A stretch of 14,917 bases of DNA from Methanobrevibacter sp. (GCA_009777005.1 WRMT01000040.1:1-14917), one strand, 5' to 3'; positions 1 to 7,906 are shown, numbered from the stretch's first letter. The notes: generated from the sequence alone by a model not told the origin. Program-made: numbers and translations.

Positions 1-999
1 TCTATTATTAATTCTAATTTGAATAATAATTCTGCTGGTACTGATTATGGTGGTGCTGTTTATCAGAATAGTGCTACTGGTGGTACTTTGGTTGTAGATA
101 ATTCTACTTTGAGTAATAATACTGCTGTTGATTCTGGTGGTTCTATTTATTCTAAAGCGAATAATGTTTCTATTACTAATAATTCTACTTTGAGTAATAA
201 TACTGCTAGTAATGGTTCTGGTGGTGCTGTTTATCATGATGGTGCTGGTGTTTTGGATGTTGTGGGTTCTGTTTTGAATAATAATACTGCTGGTGTTTCT
301 GGTGGTGGTATTTATTCTGAATCTAATGAAACTTCTATTATTAATTCTAATTTGAATAATAATTCTGCTGGTACTGATTATGGTGGTGCTGTTTATCAGA
401 ATAGTGCTACTGGTGGTACTTTGGTTGTAGATAATTCTACTTTGAGTAATAATACTGCTGATGTTTCTGGTGGTTCTATTTATTCTAATGCGGATAATGT
501 TTCTATTACTGATAATTCTATTTTGAGTAATAATACTGCAAGTAATGGTTCTGGTGGTGCTGTTTATCATAATGGTACTGGTACTTTAGATGTTGTGGAT
601 TCTATTTTGAATAATAATACTGCTGGTGTTTCTGGTGGTGCTATTTATTCTGAATCTAATGAAACTTCTATTATTAATTCTAATTTGAATAATAATACTG
701 CTAGTACTGATAATGGTGGTGCTATTTATCAGAATAGTTCTACAGGTGGTACTTTAAATGTTAGTGAATCTGTTTTGAATGGTAATACTGCTAGTGTTTC
801 TGGTGGTGCTATTTATTCTAATGCTGAGGAAACTACAATTTTTGGTTCTACTATGAGTAATAATGCTGCTAATACTGGAACTGGTGGTGCTATTCACCAA
901 GAAAGTCCTAATTCTGGATTCTTGGATGTTAGTGATTCTGACTTTGATAATAATTTTGCAGGTATTGATGGCGGATCTATTCGTTCTAATGCTGAAAAT
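1..999 (+). repeat. 333-bp (111-residue) tandem super-repeat inside the adhesin gene
   Basis: Bases 1-127 are identical to 334-460, and the same phrase recurs in diverged form from 667. The period is therefore exactly 333 bp, an in-frame 111 residues made of four beta-helix units of about 27-28 residues. The second half of each copy differs by scattered substitutions, and the third copy is more diverged. Earlier copies may lie left of the window. Such arrays change length by recombination without breaking the reading frame. Confidence 0.9.
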
Positions 1000-3900
1000 A
1001 ATTATTTCAATCATGTTAATGTTACTAATTCTGATGCTGGAGTCAATGGTGGTGGTATCTATCATGATGGTAATGGTACTTTAAGTATTGTAAATGAATC
1101 TAATGTTACTGGTAATTTTGCTAATAAAAGTGGTGGTGGTGTTTATTCAGATACTGCTACTCTGGTTATTGTAGATAACTCTACAATTAAAGGTAATTTT
1201 GCTAATGCTGGTAACGGTGGAGGTATTCATTATGGTAATAATGGAACATTGAATATTAATAATTCTATTATTTCTGATAATACTGCTCTTAATACTAGTG
1301 CTACTCAAGATGGTAGAGGTGGTGGTGTTTGGACAAATGCTTCTGATGTTATTGTTGACCATTCTCACTTTATTAATAATACTGCTGGTCGTAATGGTGG
1401 TGGTATTTATTATGTTGAAGATGGTAATTTCAATATAACTAACACTACTTTCGCTAATAATACTGCTGGTATAAATGGTGGTGGTATTTATTCTAATACT
1501 ACTAATTTCACTATTATTGGTTCTTATTTCTATGATAATGAAGCTAAAACTAATAATGGTGGAGGTATTCACTATCATAATCCAGATGGTACACTTGATG
1601 TTACTGGTTTAATATTCATTGGTAATATTGCTGGTGAGAATGGTGGTGGTGTTTGGACAAATGCTACTACTGTTATAGTAAACCATAATCTCTTTAGTAG
1701 TAACCATGCTGGAAATCAAGGTGGTGCTATTTATTATACTGAAGAGGGTAATTTTACTGTAGAAAACACTAATTTCACTTATAATACTGCTGGTAATTAT
1801 GGTGGTGGTATTTTTACTAATACTACTAATTTCACTGTTACTGGTTCTATCTTTATTGGCAATACTGCTGGTATTGATGGTGGTGGTGTTCATTATGATA
1901 ATTCAGAAGGTATGTTCAATATCACTGATTTAACATTTAGTGGTAATACTGCTGGTGAAAAAGGTGGTGGTGTTTATACTAATGTTAAAAATTTCTATGT
2001 GATTGATTCTCGCTTCTATGGAAATGGTGCTGCTTATGGTGGTGGTATTTACTTCTATGGAGATACCTTAAACGTTACTAACACTACTTACAGAGGTAAT
2101 ACTGCAACTATAAATGGTGGTGGTCTTTGGACTGATTCTGGTTCTATAGACATATTACTGTCTGAGTTTGTAGCTAATTACGCTGGTCAAGATGGTGGAG
2201 CTATTTACCAAAATAATAGTACTAGTGTAAGTTATTTGAATATTATTGATAGTTTACTATCTGATAACTATGCTCGTCGTGATGGTGGTGCTGTTTGGAG
2301 TAATGGTAATAATGTTACTATTAATAATTCAACCTTAAAGAGTAATACTGCAGGTCGTTTTGGTGGTGCTTACTATAATACAAATGGTCTTTCTAATCTA
2401 TTGATTGGTCAGTCTATTTTGAATTTTAATTACGCTAACCAAGGTGGTGCTGTGTATACTAATGCATTATCATCTCTGATTACTCGTTCTACTTTGAATA
2501 GTAATTATGCGTATAATACTGCTGGTGCTGTTTATCAGTTTGGTAATGGTTATTTAACTATTGGTCATTCTAATTTAACTGGTAATGAGGCGTATTTCTC
2601 TGCTGGTGCTTTGTATACTAGTGTTGGTACTACTGTTGAGTATTCTAATTTCACTGATTCAGTGGCTAAGAATTTCTATGGTGGTGCTATTTACAATGTA
2701 GATGGAGAACTACGTGTTTTCTTCTCTGACTTCATTGGAAATACAGCTATGGTATACGGTGCTGCTATATATAATTATGAAAATTGCCGCTTAGTGGTTG
2801 CAAGTTCAAACTTTATTAATAATACTGGTATAAAAACTAGTAATAAACCTAATTATGGGCTTGTTAATATTGAAGATCATGTTGGAGCTATAGCTAATTT
2901 CGGTCGTGCTGAAATTACTGGTTCTTACTTTACTGGTAATGCTTTATGTATAGCTGATTATGGTAATATGTTTGTAACTCAAAGTAATTTCACTAATAAT
3001 AGGTGGGCTTTACTTTTAGCTGGTACTAATAGCCATATTTTTACTAACACTTTTGTTAATAATAATTTGTTTGCTAATGTAACAACTGCTGGTAAGGAGA
3101 ATGTGATTAATTATAATCGTATTGTTGTTCCTTTCGGTGGTAAAGCTTTGTTAAACTATGGTTTAAATACTGATGCAGATTACAATTGGTGGGGTCAAAA
3201 TAACTTTACTAACCTCATCTATGGTATTGAATTGAAAAATTGGTTTGTAATGTATATTCAAACTGATATTCAACCACAAAACTTTGTAAATCCTGGTCAG
3301 ACTTTAACTTACACATATTATTTCGAGTTAAATACTAAAGATCCATGGAATCGTAACTACTTACCTGTATTCTATGCTGATATTAACCATAATGGTACTA
3401 AGCATGAACAAATTTTAGCTACTAGTGGTCCACGTACTTGGAGTGCTTACTTCGGTACTACTGACTATTTCTATGCTACAGCTATATTAGATCATGAAGT
3501 TTCAAGCTTCAATGTAAATAATTATAGTACTATCTTAAAGGTTGATAGTCTCAATGCTCGTGTAGGTGAAACTGTTATTTTAACTGCTACTTTAACTGAT
3601 GCTTATGGTACTCCTATGGTTTATCGTAAGGTTAGCTTTTATGTATATGGTGTTTTAATTGGCAGTTCATTTACCAATTTAGATGGTGTTGCTTCTTTAC
3701 CTTATAAAGTTACTAGTGCTGGTGTATTCCCTGTGAATGCTTATTTCAATGGAGATAAATATACTTCAGGTTACTATATTGTCGATCCACCTTTAACTGG
3801 TGAGGGTTGGTATCATGCTACTGCTAGTGTTTCTGGATTTTTAAGAGTTTCTGATGAGACTATTAGGATTGCTACTAGATTCAATAATGGTACTGTAAAT

Positions 3901-4566
3901 GCTTCTAATGCAAATATTGTTACTGTTCAAGGTTCTAGATTAAGCTTTACCTATACTGTTCGTAATTTAAATGCAAGTACAGTTGATTTGGCAGTTAAAT
4001 TTGTCATTCCAGCTGGTTTGAAAATTGTTAAAGCTGTAGCTTACTATCAAAATGGTAGTGTTATTCGCAATAGCTCTATTTCAAGATTTGCTTTTAATAA
4101 TAAAACTAATACTTTGACTTGGTATATTTCTGCTTCTAAAGAAGGTTATTTAACTATTAATATTACTTTAAAATCTTCAAAAGCTGGTAAATATACTATT
4201 AAACCTGTAATTACTAGTAAAGATGCTAAACTTAATGTTAGTACTGGTAGTATTAAGATTAGAGTTCTTAAGCTTCCTGATCTTGTGATTACTAAGGTTA
4301 AAAAAGTAAAAGGTACTTATAGGATTACTGTTAAAAATAAAGGTCAAGTCGCTTCTAGTAAAACACGTCTTCAATTAATCTGTGGTTGTAAAGATTACCA
4401 TAGATCAGTTGCTATTAAATCTTTAGCTCCTGGTAAATCAGCTACTTATACTCTTACTTTCCCATATAAGGGAAGAAACCATGTTAAATATGCTGTAGTC
4501 AACTACAACAAAAAGGCAGTTGAATCTATTTATAAAAACAACATTTATAAAGTAGGTAAAATATGA
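1..4566 (+). CDS. Adhesin-like surface protein, 5' truncated by the window
   Basis: Frame 1 is open from the first base to TGA at 4564-4566, giving 1521 visible residues; the start and any signal peptide lie to the left. Roughly the first 1060 residues are short GGA(I/V)Y...N(N/S)TA units typical of polymorphic-membrane-protein or parallel beta-helix repeats. They end at an NWWG motif (nt about 3187-3200). After that come an extended beta domain (about residues 1080-1170), an Ig-like domain (about 1174-1260, RVGETVILTATLTDAYG), a DUF11-like beta domain (about 1300-1420), and a CARDB-like C-terminal domain (about 1427-1521, DLVITKVKK...NKG) with a CGC cysteine pair. No hydrophobic membrane anchor follows, so attachment may be through the C-terminal domain or non-covalent. 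It very likely acts at the cell surface in adhesion to host, bacteria or pseudomurein. The family assignment is firm; ligand and anchoring are inference. Confidence 0.93.
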   Translation, partial: SIINSNLNNNSAGTDYGGAVYQNSATGGTLVVDNSTLSNNTAVDSGGSIYSKANNVSITNNSTLSNNTASNGSGGAVYHDGAGVLDVVGSVLNNNTAGVSGGGIYSESNETSIINSNLNNNSAGTDYGGAVYQNSATGGTLVVDNSTLSNNTADVSGGSIYSNADNVSITDNSILSNNTASNGSGGAVYHNGTGTLDVVDSILNNNTAGVSGGAIYSESNETSIINSNLNNNTASTDNGGAIYQNSSTGGTLNVSESVLNGNTASVSGGAIYSNAEETTIFGSTMSNNAANTGTGGAIHQESPNSGFLDVSDSDFDNNFAGIDGGSIRSNAENNYFNHVNVTNSDAGVNGGGIYHDGNGTLSIVNESNVTGNFANKSGGGVYSDTATLVIVDNSTIKGNFANAGNGGGIHYGNNGTLNINNSIISDNTALNTSATQDGRGGGVWTNASDVIVDHSHFINNTAGRNGGGIYYVEDGNFNITNTTFANNTAGINGGGIYSNTTNFTIIGSYFYDNEAKTNNGGGIHYHNPDGTLDVTGLIFIGNIAGENGGGVWTNATTVIVNHNLFSSNHAGNQGGAIYYTEEGNFTVENTNFTYNTAGNYGGGIFTNTTNFTVTGSIFIGNTAGIDGGGVHYDNSEGMFNITDLTFSGNTAGEKGGGVYTNVKNFYVIDSRFYGNGAAYGGGIYFYGDTLNVTNTTYRGNTATINGGGLWTDSGSIDILLSEFVANYAGQDGGAIYQNNSTSVSYLNIIDSLLSDNYARRDGGAVWSNGNNVTINNSTLKSNTAGRFGGAYYNTNGLSNLLIGQSILNFNYANQGGAVYTNALSSLITRSTLNSNYAYNTAGAVYQFGNGYLTIGHSNLTGNEAYFSAGALYTSVGTTVEYSNFTDSVAKNFYGGAIYNVDGELRVFFSDFIGNTAMVYGAAIYNYENCRLVVASSNFINNTGIKTSNKPNYGLVNIEDHVGAIANFGRAEITGSYFTGNALCIADYGNMFVTQSNFTNNRWALLLAGTNSHIFTNTFVNNNLFANVTTAGKENVINYNRIVVPFGGKALLNYGLNTDADYNWWGQNNFTNLIYGIELKNWFVMYIQTDIQPQNFVNPGQTLTYTYYFELNTKDPWNRNYLPVFYADINHNGTKHEQILATSGPRTWSAYFGTTDYFYATAILDHEVSSFNVNNYSTILKVDSLNARVGETVILTATLTDAYGTPMVYRKVSFYVYGVLIGSSFTNLDGVASLPYKVTSAGVFPVNAYFNGDKYTSGYYIVDPPLTGEGWYHATASVSGFLRVSDETIRIATRFNNGTVNASNANIVTVQGSRLSFTYTVRNLNASTVDLAVKFVIPAGLKIVKAVAYYQNGSVIRNSSISRFAFNNKTNTLTWYISASKEGYLTINITLKSSKAGKYTIKPVITSKDAKLNVSTGSIKIRVLKLPDLVITKVKKVKGTYRITVKNKGQVASSKTRLQLICGCKDYHRSVAIKSLAPGKSATYTLTFPYKGRNHVKYAVVNYNKKAVESIYKNNIYKVGKI

Positions 4567-4624
4567 AGAATATCATATTGATACTAAAACAGAAAATTTA
4601 TAAAATTATCCCTATTTAAAGGGC

Positions 4625-4725
4625 TATAAAGGAAATTTTTATTCTTCTTTTCCTTTTTCTTTCATTCTTTTTTTTCACTTTTTTAAATTTTATTTTTCTC
4701 TTTTTCTTTCCAATTTTTTTAGAAA
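4625..4725 (+). terminator. T-rich transcription terminator after the adhesin gene
   Basis: Starting about 60 bases after the adhesin stop, the plus strand is almost pure pyrimidine for about 100 bases, with repeated runs of five to eight T. Oligo-T tracts of this kind are the usual intrinsic termination signal in archaea. No hairpin is needed and none is obvious. Confidence 0.6.
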
Positions 4726-4747
4726 TTTTACTAACTTTTCACACTTT

Positions 4748-4891
4748 CCTCGAAAATACTTATTTAAACAAGATGTATTTCATCAATCCATTGAAAACTG
4801 GATCTTTAGGGAAGATAGAAGGGAAATTTCTAAACTTAAAATGTTTCTAAGAGATTATAGTTTTGATGTTCAATGGGTTAAAAACTACTAA
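4748..4891 (+). pseudogene. C-terminal fragment of an unidentified gene
   Basis: A 47-codon open stretch ends at TAA 4889-4891 and reads PRKYLFKQDVFHQSIENW... to ...FDVQWVKNY. Its charged and aromatic composition looks like real coding sequence, unlike the surrounding A/T runs, but it has no start codon in context and no upstream continuation. It ends about 20 bases before the IS-end repeat at 4913, so it may be a gene cut by an insertion, or the tail of an element's own gene. I do not recognise the family. Confidence 0.35.
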
Positions 4892-4912
4892 CAATGGAAA
4901 TATTGCTATTAT

Positions 4913-5031
4913 GATAGTGTAAAGTTGTTGGATCCTGTGAAAAATTTTTTTCTAGAGAATTGTTATTTTTCAATATAATCCTTGGAAAATTAAATAATAA
5001 TTTTTAAGAGCCAAAAACTTCACTTCCCCCG
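4913..5031 (+). repeat. IS-end-like repeat, copy 1
   Basis: The segment begins GATAGTGTAAAGTTG, then TTGGATCCTG, and aligns over about 115 bp (roughly 80% by eye) with 6370-6484 in the same orientation. Both copies keep a short reading frame near the end (NNNF-E-KT-LP), as if the start of a transposase gene lies there. No transposase frame follows copy 1, so it looks like a solo end left after deletion or decay. Confidence 0.65.
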
Positions 5032-5309
5032 AAAATTGTATAAACTAACTCAATATATATTTGATTCGAATCCTGAAATAATATTTTAAAGGGAAAATTC
5101 AGCAGTTCTAGGCAAATATCTGATAAAAAAATATTTAAAATAAAAAAAAAATGTTTATCATATTCAAATCCATCATAAAAAGGCAAAACGATGAATTCAA
5201 AAAAATAGATGATAGTGAAGAAATCGGAAGAAAATAAAAAAAAAATATTAAATGGGATAGCCTTTCTATTTAAAAAACAATGACAATATATGAAATTCTA
5301 GGAAAATAT
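5032..5309. other. Non-coding or decayed stretch, no gene called
   Basis: This stretch is dominated by A runs. Short plus-strand phrases such as (A/I)(V/L)LGKYL occur twice, near 5105 and 5293, in different frames and interrupted by stops. They suggest remnants of a coding sequence, possibly the transposase belonging to the IS-end at 4913, but there is too little to assign. The reverse-strand open frame at 5004-5186 has no plausible start context and poor composition. Confidence 0.4.
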
Positions 5310-5702
5310 CTAAGAGATCCTTGAAATATTTTTGTTTATATCAAAATGCCTATCAAAACTTACAATCTCTTTTATTTTCAAATCTTCCATTATACTCATG
5401 AAAACAAAGTCAAAGAAAGGTAACCTTTTATTAAAGTCAATAGTTTTTCTCAAAGCATCATCATACATGTGACTATCTTCAAGAATAGTATAATCATCTT
5501 TTAATATTTTGTAGGTCTTTTCTATTCTTTCCTTATCAATTTTTAATTTAGTATTTAAGAGGTTTATAGTTTCAGCTATAATCAATTTAGAAATTATTTG
5601 TTTTTCGCTTTCAATATCTTTTGCTATTTCCAATGCTCGTTCATGATGTTCTTCTTCTTCAATATAAAAAGAAACTAAATAATTTGTATCTAGAAATATC
5701 AT
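5310..5702 (-). CDS. vapC: VapC-family PIN-domain ribonuclease toxin
   Basis: This 130-residue protein has the length and layout of VapC toxins, which are Mg2+-dependent RNases that cut tRNA or rRNA when freed from VapB. The four PIN acidic residues can be placed: D5 in MIFLDTNYLV, E44 in IIAETINLL, D98 in PFFDFVF, and D117 in SFDRHFD. The ATG shares its A with the TAA of the upstream vapB (TAATG), which indicates translational coupling and fixes the start. The protein looks intact. The substrate RNA cannot be read from the sequence. It resembles the VapC at 11329-11715 and the fragment at 12353-12430, so the three form one local family. Confidence 0.9.
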   Translation of the reverse strand: MIFLDTNYLVSFYIEEEEHHERALEIAKDIESEKQIISKLIIAETINLLNTKLKIDKERIEKTYKILKDDYTILEDSHMYDDALRKTIDFNKRLPFFDFVFMSIMEDLKIKEIVSFDRHFDINKNISRIS

Positions 5703-5974
5703 TAATCTCCACTTCTCATTTCTCGTACAAGTTCTACTGCATTAAAAGGTTTACACCCTTTAATCATTCCTGCAGATTTCATCCTTCTTTTAGGATCATG
5801 ATTATAGGTGTCTTTATTAGTTATTAAATGTTCTGGTATTTTTGGTTCGGATTCTTCAATTCCTTTAGCTATAAGATCATTAATAACTTTATTTTCAGTA
5901 GTATTCTCTCTTTTAGCTATCTTGCTAATGGTTTTTAATAAATCTGGTTTAATGTTTATTGTTTCAACACTCAT
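5702..5974 (-). CDS. vapB: VapB-type RHH antitoxin
   Basis: This 90-residue protein is the first gene of the minus-strand vapBC pair. Residues about 4-42 (SVETINIKPDLLKTISKIAK...) fit a ribbon-helix-helix DNA-binding head: one basic beta strand and two helices. The C-terminal tail, with CKPFNAVELVREMRSG, is the likely toxin-binding segment. The same PF(D/N)(S/A)V...R.G tail occurs in the antitoxin at 11018-11332 and in the broken one at 12427-12715. The ATG is preceded by a weak GGGT-containing site and an AT-rich TATA-like region. By family, VapB neutralises VapC and represses its own promoter with it. It appears complete. Confidence 0.88.
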   Translation of the reverse strand: MSVETINIKPDLLKTISKIAKRENTTENKVINDLIAKGIEESEPKIPEHLITNKDTYNHDPKRRMKSAGMIKGCKPFNAVELVREMRSGD

Positions 5975-5983
5975 GAAATCTAC

Positions 5984-6010
5984 CCTTTATTATATTATAT
6001 TAAATAATAT
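5984..6010 (-). promoter_or_regulatory. Putative TATA region of the minus-strand vapBC
   Basis: Read on the minus strand, an uninterrupted TTTAATATAATATAA-type stretch lies just upstream of the vapB ATG. The position suits an archaeal TATA box with a very short leader. The whole neighbourhood is AT-rich, so the exact box is uncertain. A VapB or VapBC operator would be expected here. Confidence 0.35.
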
Positions 6011-6051
6011 ACATAATTTTTTCTTTAAAATCGTTCCCAAATGTAAGTCAA

Positions 6052-6250
6052 TTATAGTATTTCATTTATCTCCTCTTCATTTGATTCCTCTAATTTAATA
6101 AATTTTAAATCAACATTATATTCTCTTTTGGCTGGAGTTTCAAATTTAAAATGATTATCATCTTATGTACTTTATTTAGTACTCCTGACACACCTCTTTA
6201 AAGATTTGATATTATGGTATCAACAGTTAATTTATCTTATTAATAATACT
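6052..6250 (-). pseudogene. Remnant of an unidentified minus-strand gene
   Basis: On the minus strand the frame ending at TAA 6054-6052 reads NHFKFETPAKREYNVDLKFIKLEES... to NEIL. An upstream phrase in a neighbouring frame, GVSGVLNKVHK, looks like its continuation across a one-base shift near 6155-6165. Codon use and amphipathic composition suggest a former protein C-terminus. There is no start codon, and I do not recognise the family. It lies just upstream of, and on the same strand as, vapBC. Confidence 0.35.
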
Positions 6251-6369
6251 ATTATATGAATTAATATTATAAATAATTTATTGTTTTTCTAAAATTTAAT
6301 AAATATTAATATAATGATTTACTTTTTTAAAAAAATTATTTTGGATATTTTATCCTTATTGATTAAATT
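6251..6369. other. AT-rich spacer, no gene called
   Basis: This stretch holds only mixed A/T with T and A runs (for example around 6325-6345). Nothing in either strand reads as coding. It ends at the IS-end repeat at 6370. Confidence 0.5.
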
Positions 6370-6484
6370 GATAGTGTAAAGTTGTGGGATCCTGCGAATT
6401 TTATTCTTAAAAATGATTATTTTTCATTATGATCATTGGATAATTAAATAATAATTTTCAAGAGTCAAAAACGTTACTTCCTCG
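6370..6484 (+). repeat. IS-end-like repeat, copy 2
   Basis: The segment begins GATAGTGTAAAGTTG, then TGGGATCCTG, and is a direct-orientation homologue of 4913-5031. Here it is followed immediately by decayed transposase sequence, which identifies it as the left (5') end of an insertion sequence. A weak inverted match to its outer bases, TTTATACTAT against TTTACACTAT, lies at 7029-7038 and may mark the other end. Confidence 0.65.
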
Positions 6485-6989
6485 TATTTACAAGTAGATT
6501 CAAAGTATAATACAATAGTGGCTAATAAAGTATTTTTTCATGAGAAATCAGAAACTATTGAATAGTTTTTGAAGAAAAATCTCTTTAATCAAGATAGGAA
6601 ATCTATTGTAAGTGATTTAACTAAAAATTATAAGTCTATAATATAATCAATATGTAAATCATCAATGGTGTAAAGGTGGAAGACTTTGATTAGCTAGACT
6701 TGTATTTACAATAGCTTATTAATGAATATGCGTATCTTCCTACTGCTACTCAAATCATGTTATCTGAGTTAATTATCCCATATTTCAAGACTTTAATTTG
6801 TTTTTGAGATATTAATGTGGAAAAACCAATCATCTCAGTGAAAACATATTTAATAAGACATATTCTAAGAATATTAAGATATAATGTAAAACTGAAGAAG
6901 ATATCGAAATTTGTTTTGCTATTAAAGAAAGGAGATATGAAGAACGAAATGTAAATTTCTAGCAGGAAATTTTTTGTCACTCGCTTTAA
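6485..6989 (+). pseudogene. Decayed DDE-type transposase gene
   Basis: Shifting between plus-strand frames recovers a transposase-like sequence with many stops. It includes QVDSKY (first acidic motif) near 6495, a stretch of KVFFHEKSETIE then FLKKNLF, then IVSDLTKNY (second acidic motif, near 6605), then NHQWCK in another frame near 6660, then FTIAY. After that come NEYAYLPTATQ, PYFKTLICF and finally AIKERRYEER to about 6950. The order (D-S-K/Q-Y), (S/T-D-L-K/T-Y), (H-Q-x-C) matches DDE transposases seen in Methanobacteriales genomes. The spacing between the first two motifs is short, which suggests an internal deletion as well as frameshifts. The gene cannot make active enzyme. Assignment to a named IS family is not possible by eye. 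Confidence 0.65.
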
Positions 6990-7023
6990 AAATGAGAAAG
7001 TTTATATCAAATAAATTAAAAAT

Positions 7024-7048
7024 ATTTATTTATACTATATAAATTAAT
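7024..7048 (+). promoter_or_regulatory. Putative TATA box for the DUF4258/DUF2283 operon
   Basis: A TTTATACTATATAAATT stretch sits about 40 bases upstream of the ATG at 7086, a normal distance for an archaeal TATA box with a short leader. It overlaps the possible right end of the decayed IS. Confidence 0.4.
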
Positions 7049-7070
7049 TTCTTCAAAAAAGAGTCTAAGT

Positions 7071-7076
7071 GGTGAT
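7071..7076 (+). promoter_or_regulatory. Shine-Dalgarno site GGTGAT
   Basis: GGTGAT is a perfect complement of the archaeal 16S 3' end and lies 9 bases before ATG 7086. It marks that ATG as the original start of the toxin gene even though the frame is now broken a few codons later. Confidence 0.55.
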
Positions 7077-7085
7077 TTGGTATCA

Positions 7086-7403
7086 ATGATTTCAACACAG
7101 ACCAATTAGCTAGAATATTGAGAAAAATTAGAAAACTAGATTCTGTTAGTATTTATGAAACAAAACATTGTCAAAAAAGATTTCTAGAAATCAGAAGAAT
7201 GTGATCGAAAAACTGTTTATAACTTATTAAAAAACTCAGTTCCTGAAGGAAATAATAAGACATCATCAAATACTTTTAAAGTCATTTATGAACATCCAAA
7301 TTTGGAAAATGCTGATATTTATGTTATAATTGCTATATTAAATATGGAAACTATTAAATTAATAACTGTTTATGTCCATTCTAGTTCTAGGAGAATAAAA
7401 TAA
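7086..7403 (+). pseudogene. Frameshifted DUF4258-like toxin gene
   Basis: Two plus-strand frames together give a DUF4258-like protein of about 105 residues. The first part (7088-7204) reads DQLARILRKIRK...IYETKHCQKRFLE. The second part (7191-7403) reads DRKTVYNLLKNSVPEG..., then FKVIYEHP and DIYVIIAILN...TVYVHSSSRRIK. The T-K-H...R...ER helix followed by beta strands ending in a VTVY-like strand and basic tail is the layout of this RelE/BrnT-like toxin family. A one-base shift near 7195-7204 separates the halves, and a second shift is needed near 7088 to reach the ATG with the good ribosome site. The TAA (7401-7403) overlaps the ATG of the antitoxin (TAATG), typical of a coupled toxin-antitoxin pair. 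The gene is probably inactive, unless the shifts are sequencing errors. Confidence 0.65.
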
Positions 7404-7780
7404 TGTTAGAGAATAAAATATTTGAAGTCGAATATGAATATGATGGGGATGCTGATGCAATATTCATTAAAAAGAAAATTGATTACAAATATAAGATTTC
7501 TGTTGAATTAAATAATAATATTATAATGGATTTTGATAAAAAAAGCAAACCAGTAGCTATTGAAATTTTAAATGCTTCTACTGTATTAGCTATTGATAAA
7601 TGTAGTTTAAAAAATATCACTGATTTAAAATTAACTGTAATTGTTAATAAAGATATTATTTGTGTTGATGTTAAAATTATTGTAAATGTTCACAATAAAA
7701 AAAATGAGTTATCCTTATACTCATCTACTACTAATGATATGAGTATGCCTGTTTTTCCTGCTGAATTAGCTACGGCATAA
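7403..7780 (+). CDS. DUF2283-domain protein, probable antitoxin
   Basis: This 125-residue protein starts at an ATG overlapping the stop of the toxin remnant by one base. Residues about 7-55 (VEYEYDGDADAIFIKKK... then IIMDFDKKSKPVAIEILNAS) match the DUF2283 pattern: Y-D-x-x-A-D-x-x-(Y/F)-I, then a D-x-D/x-G/K turn and a (V/A)-(G/A)-I-E-I-L-(N/D)-A-S end. DUF2283 genes often sit next to DUF4258 genes and are regarded as their antitoxins. The remaining 65 or so residues form a less recognisable beta-rich tail. The frame is intact while its toxin partner is broken, the usual state of a decaying toxin-antitoxin locus. The exact biochemical role is not established. Confidence 0.75.
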   Translation: MLENKIFEVEYEYDGDADAIFIKKKIDYKYKISVELNNNIIMDFDKKSKPVAIEILNASTVLAIDKCSLKNITDLKLTVIVNKDIICVDVKIIVNVHNKKNELSLYSSTTNDMSMPVFPAELATA

Positions 7781-7906
7781 TTATATATATTTTTTATAGT
7801 ATTAGCTGATTATTTCAAAGATTAATGATTATTTTGTTTTCTATTTTTTTATAATTTTTTCACATTATTATTTGTTCTTTTCAGTTCTTATTTTATCGTT
7901 CTAAAA
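7781..7906 (+). terminator. T-rich termination region between convergent genes
   Basis: After the DUF2283 stop the plus strand has T6 at about 7790-7796 and T7 and T6 runs around 7844-7860. This gap lies between a plus-strand operon and a minus-strand gene that end towards each other. No gene is seen. Confidence 0.45.

Noticed and set aside
754..1893. Open frames on the opposite strand and another plus frame inside the adhesin gene (754-1065, 863-1084, 1147-1578, 1609-1893)
   Set aside because: They are shadows of the repetitive Gly/Asn/Thr codons of the adhesin, with monotonous Ile/Ser/Thr composition and no ribosome sites.
4177..4374. 65-residue minus-strand frame
   Set aside because: It lies entirely antisense to the adhesin C-terminal domains and has no start signals.
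5004..5186. 60-residue minus-strand frame
   Set aside because: Phe/Ile-rich translation of A runs, no ribosome site, and it overlaps the IS-end repeat.
5621..6098. Plus-strand frames at 5621-5827 and 5808-6098
   Set aside because: Antisense to the convincing vapBC pair.
6750..6980. 76-residue minus-strand frame
   Set aside because: Antisense to the decayed transposase; composition reflects reversed AT-rich coding sequence.
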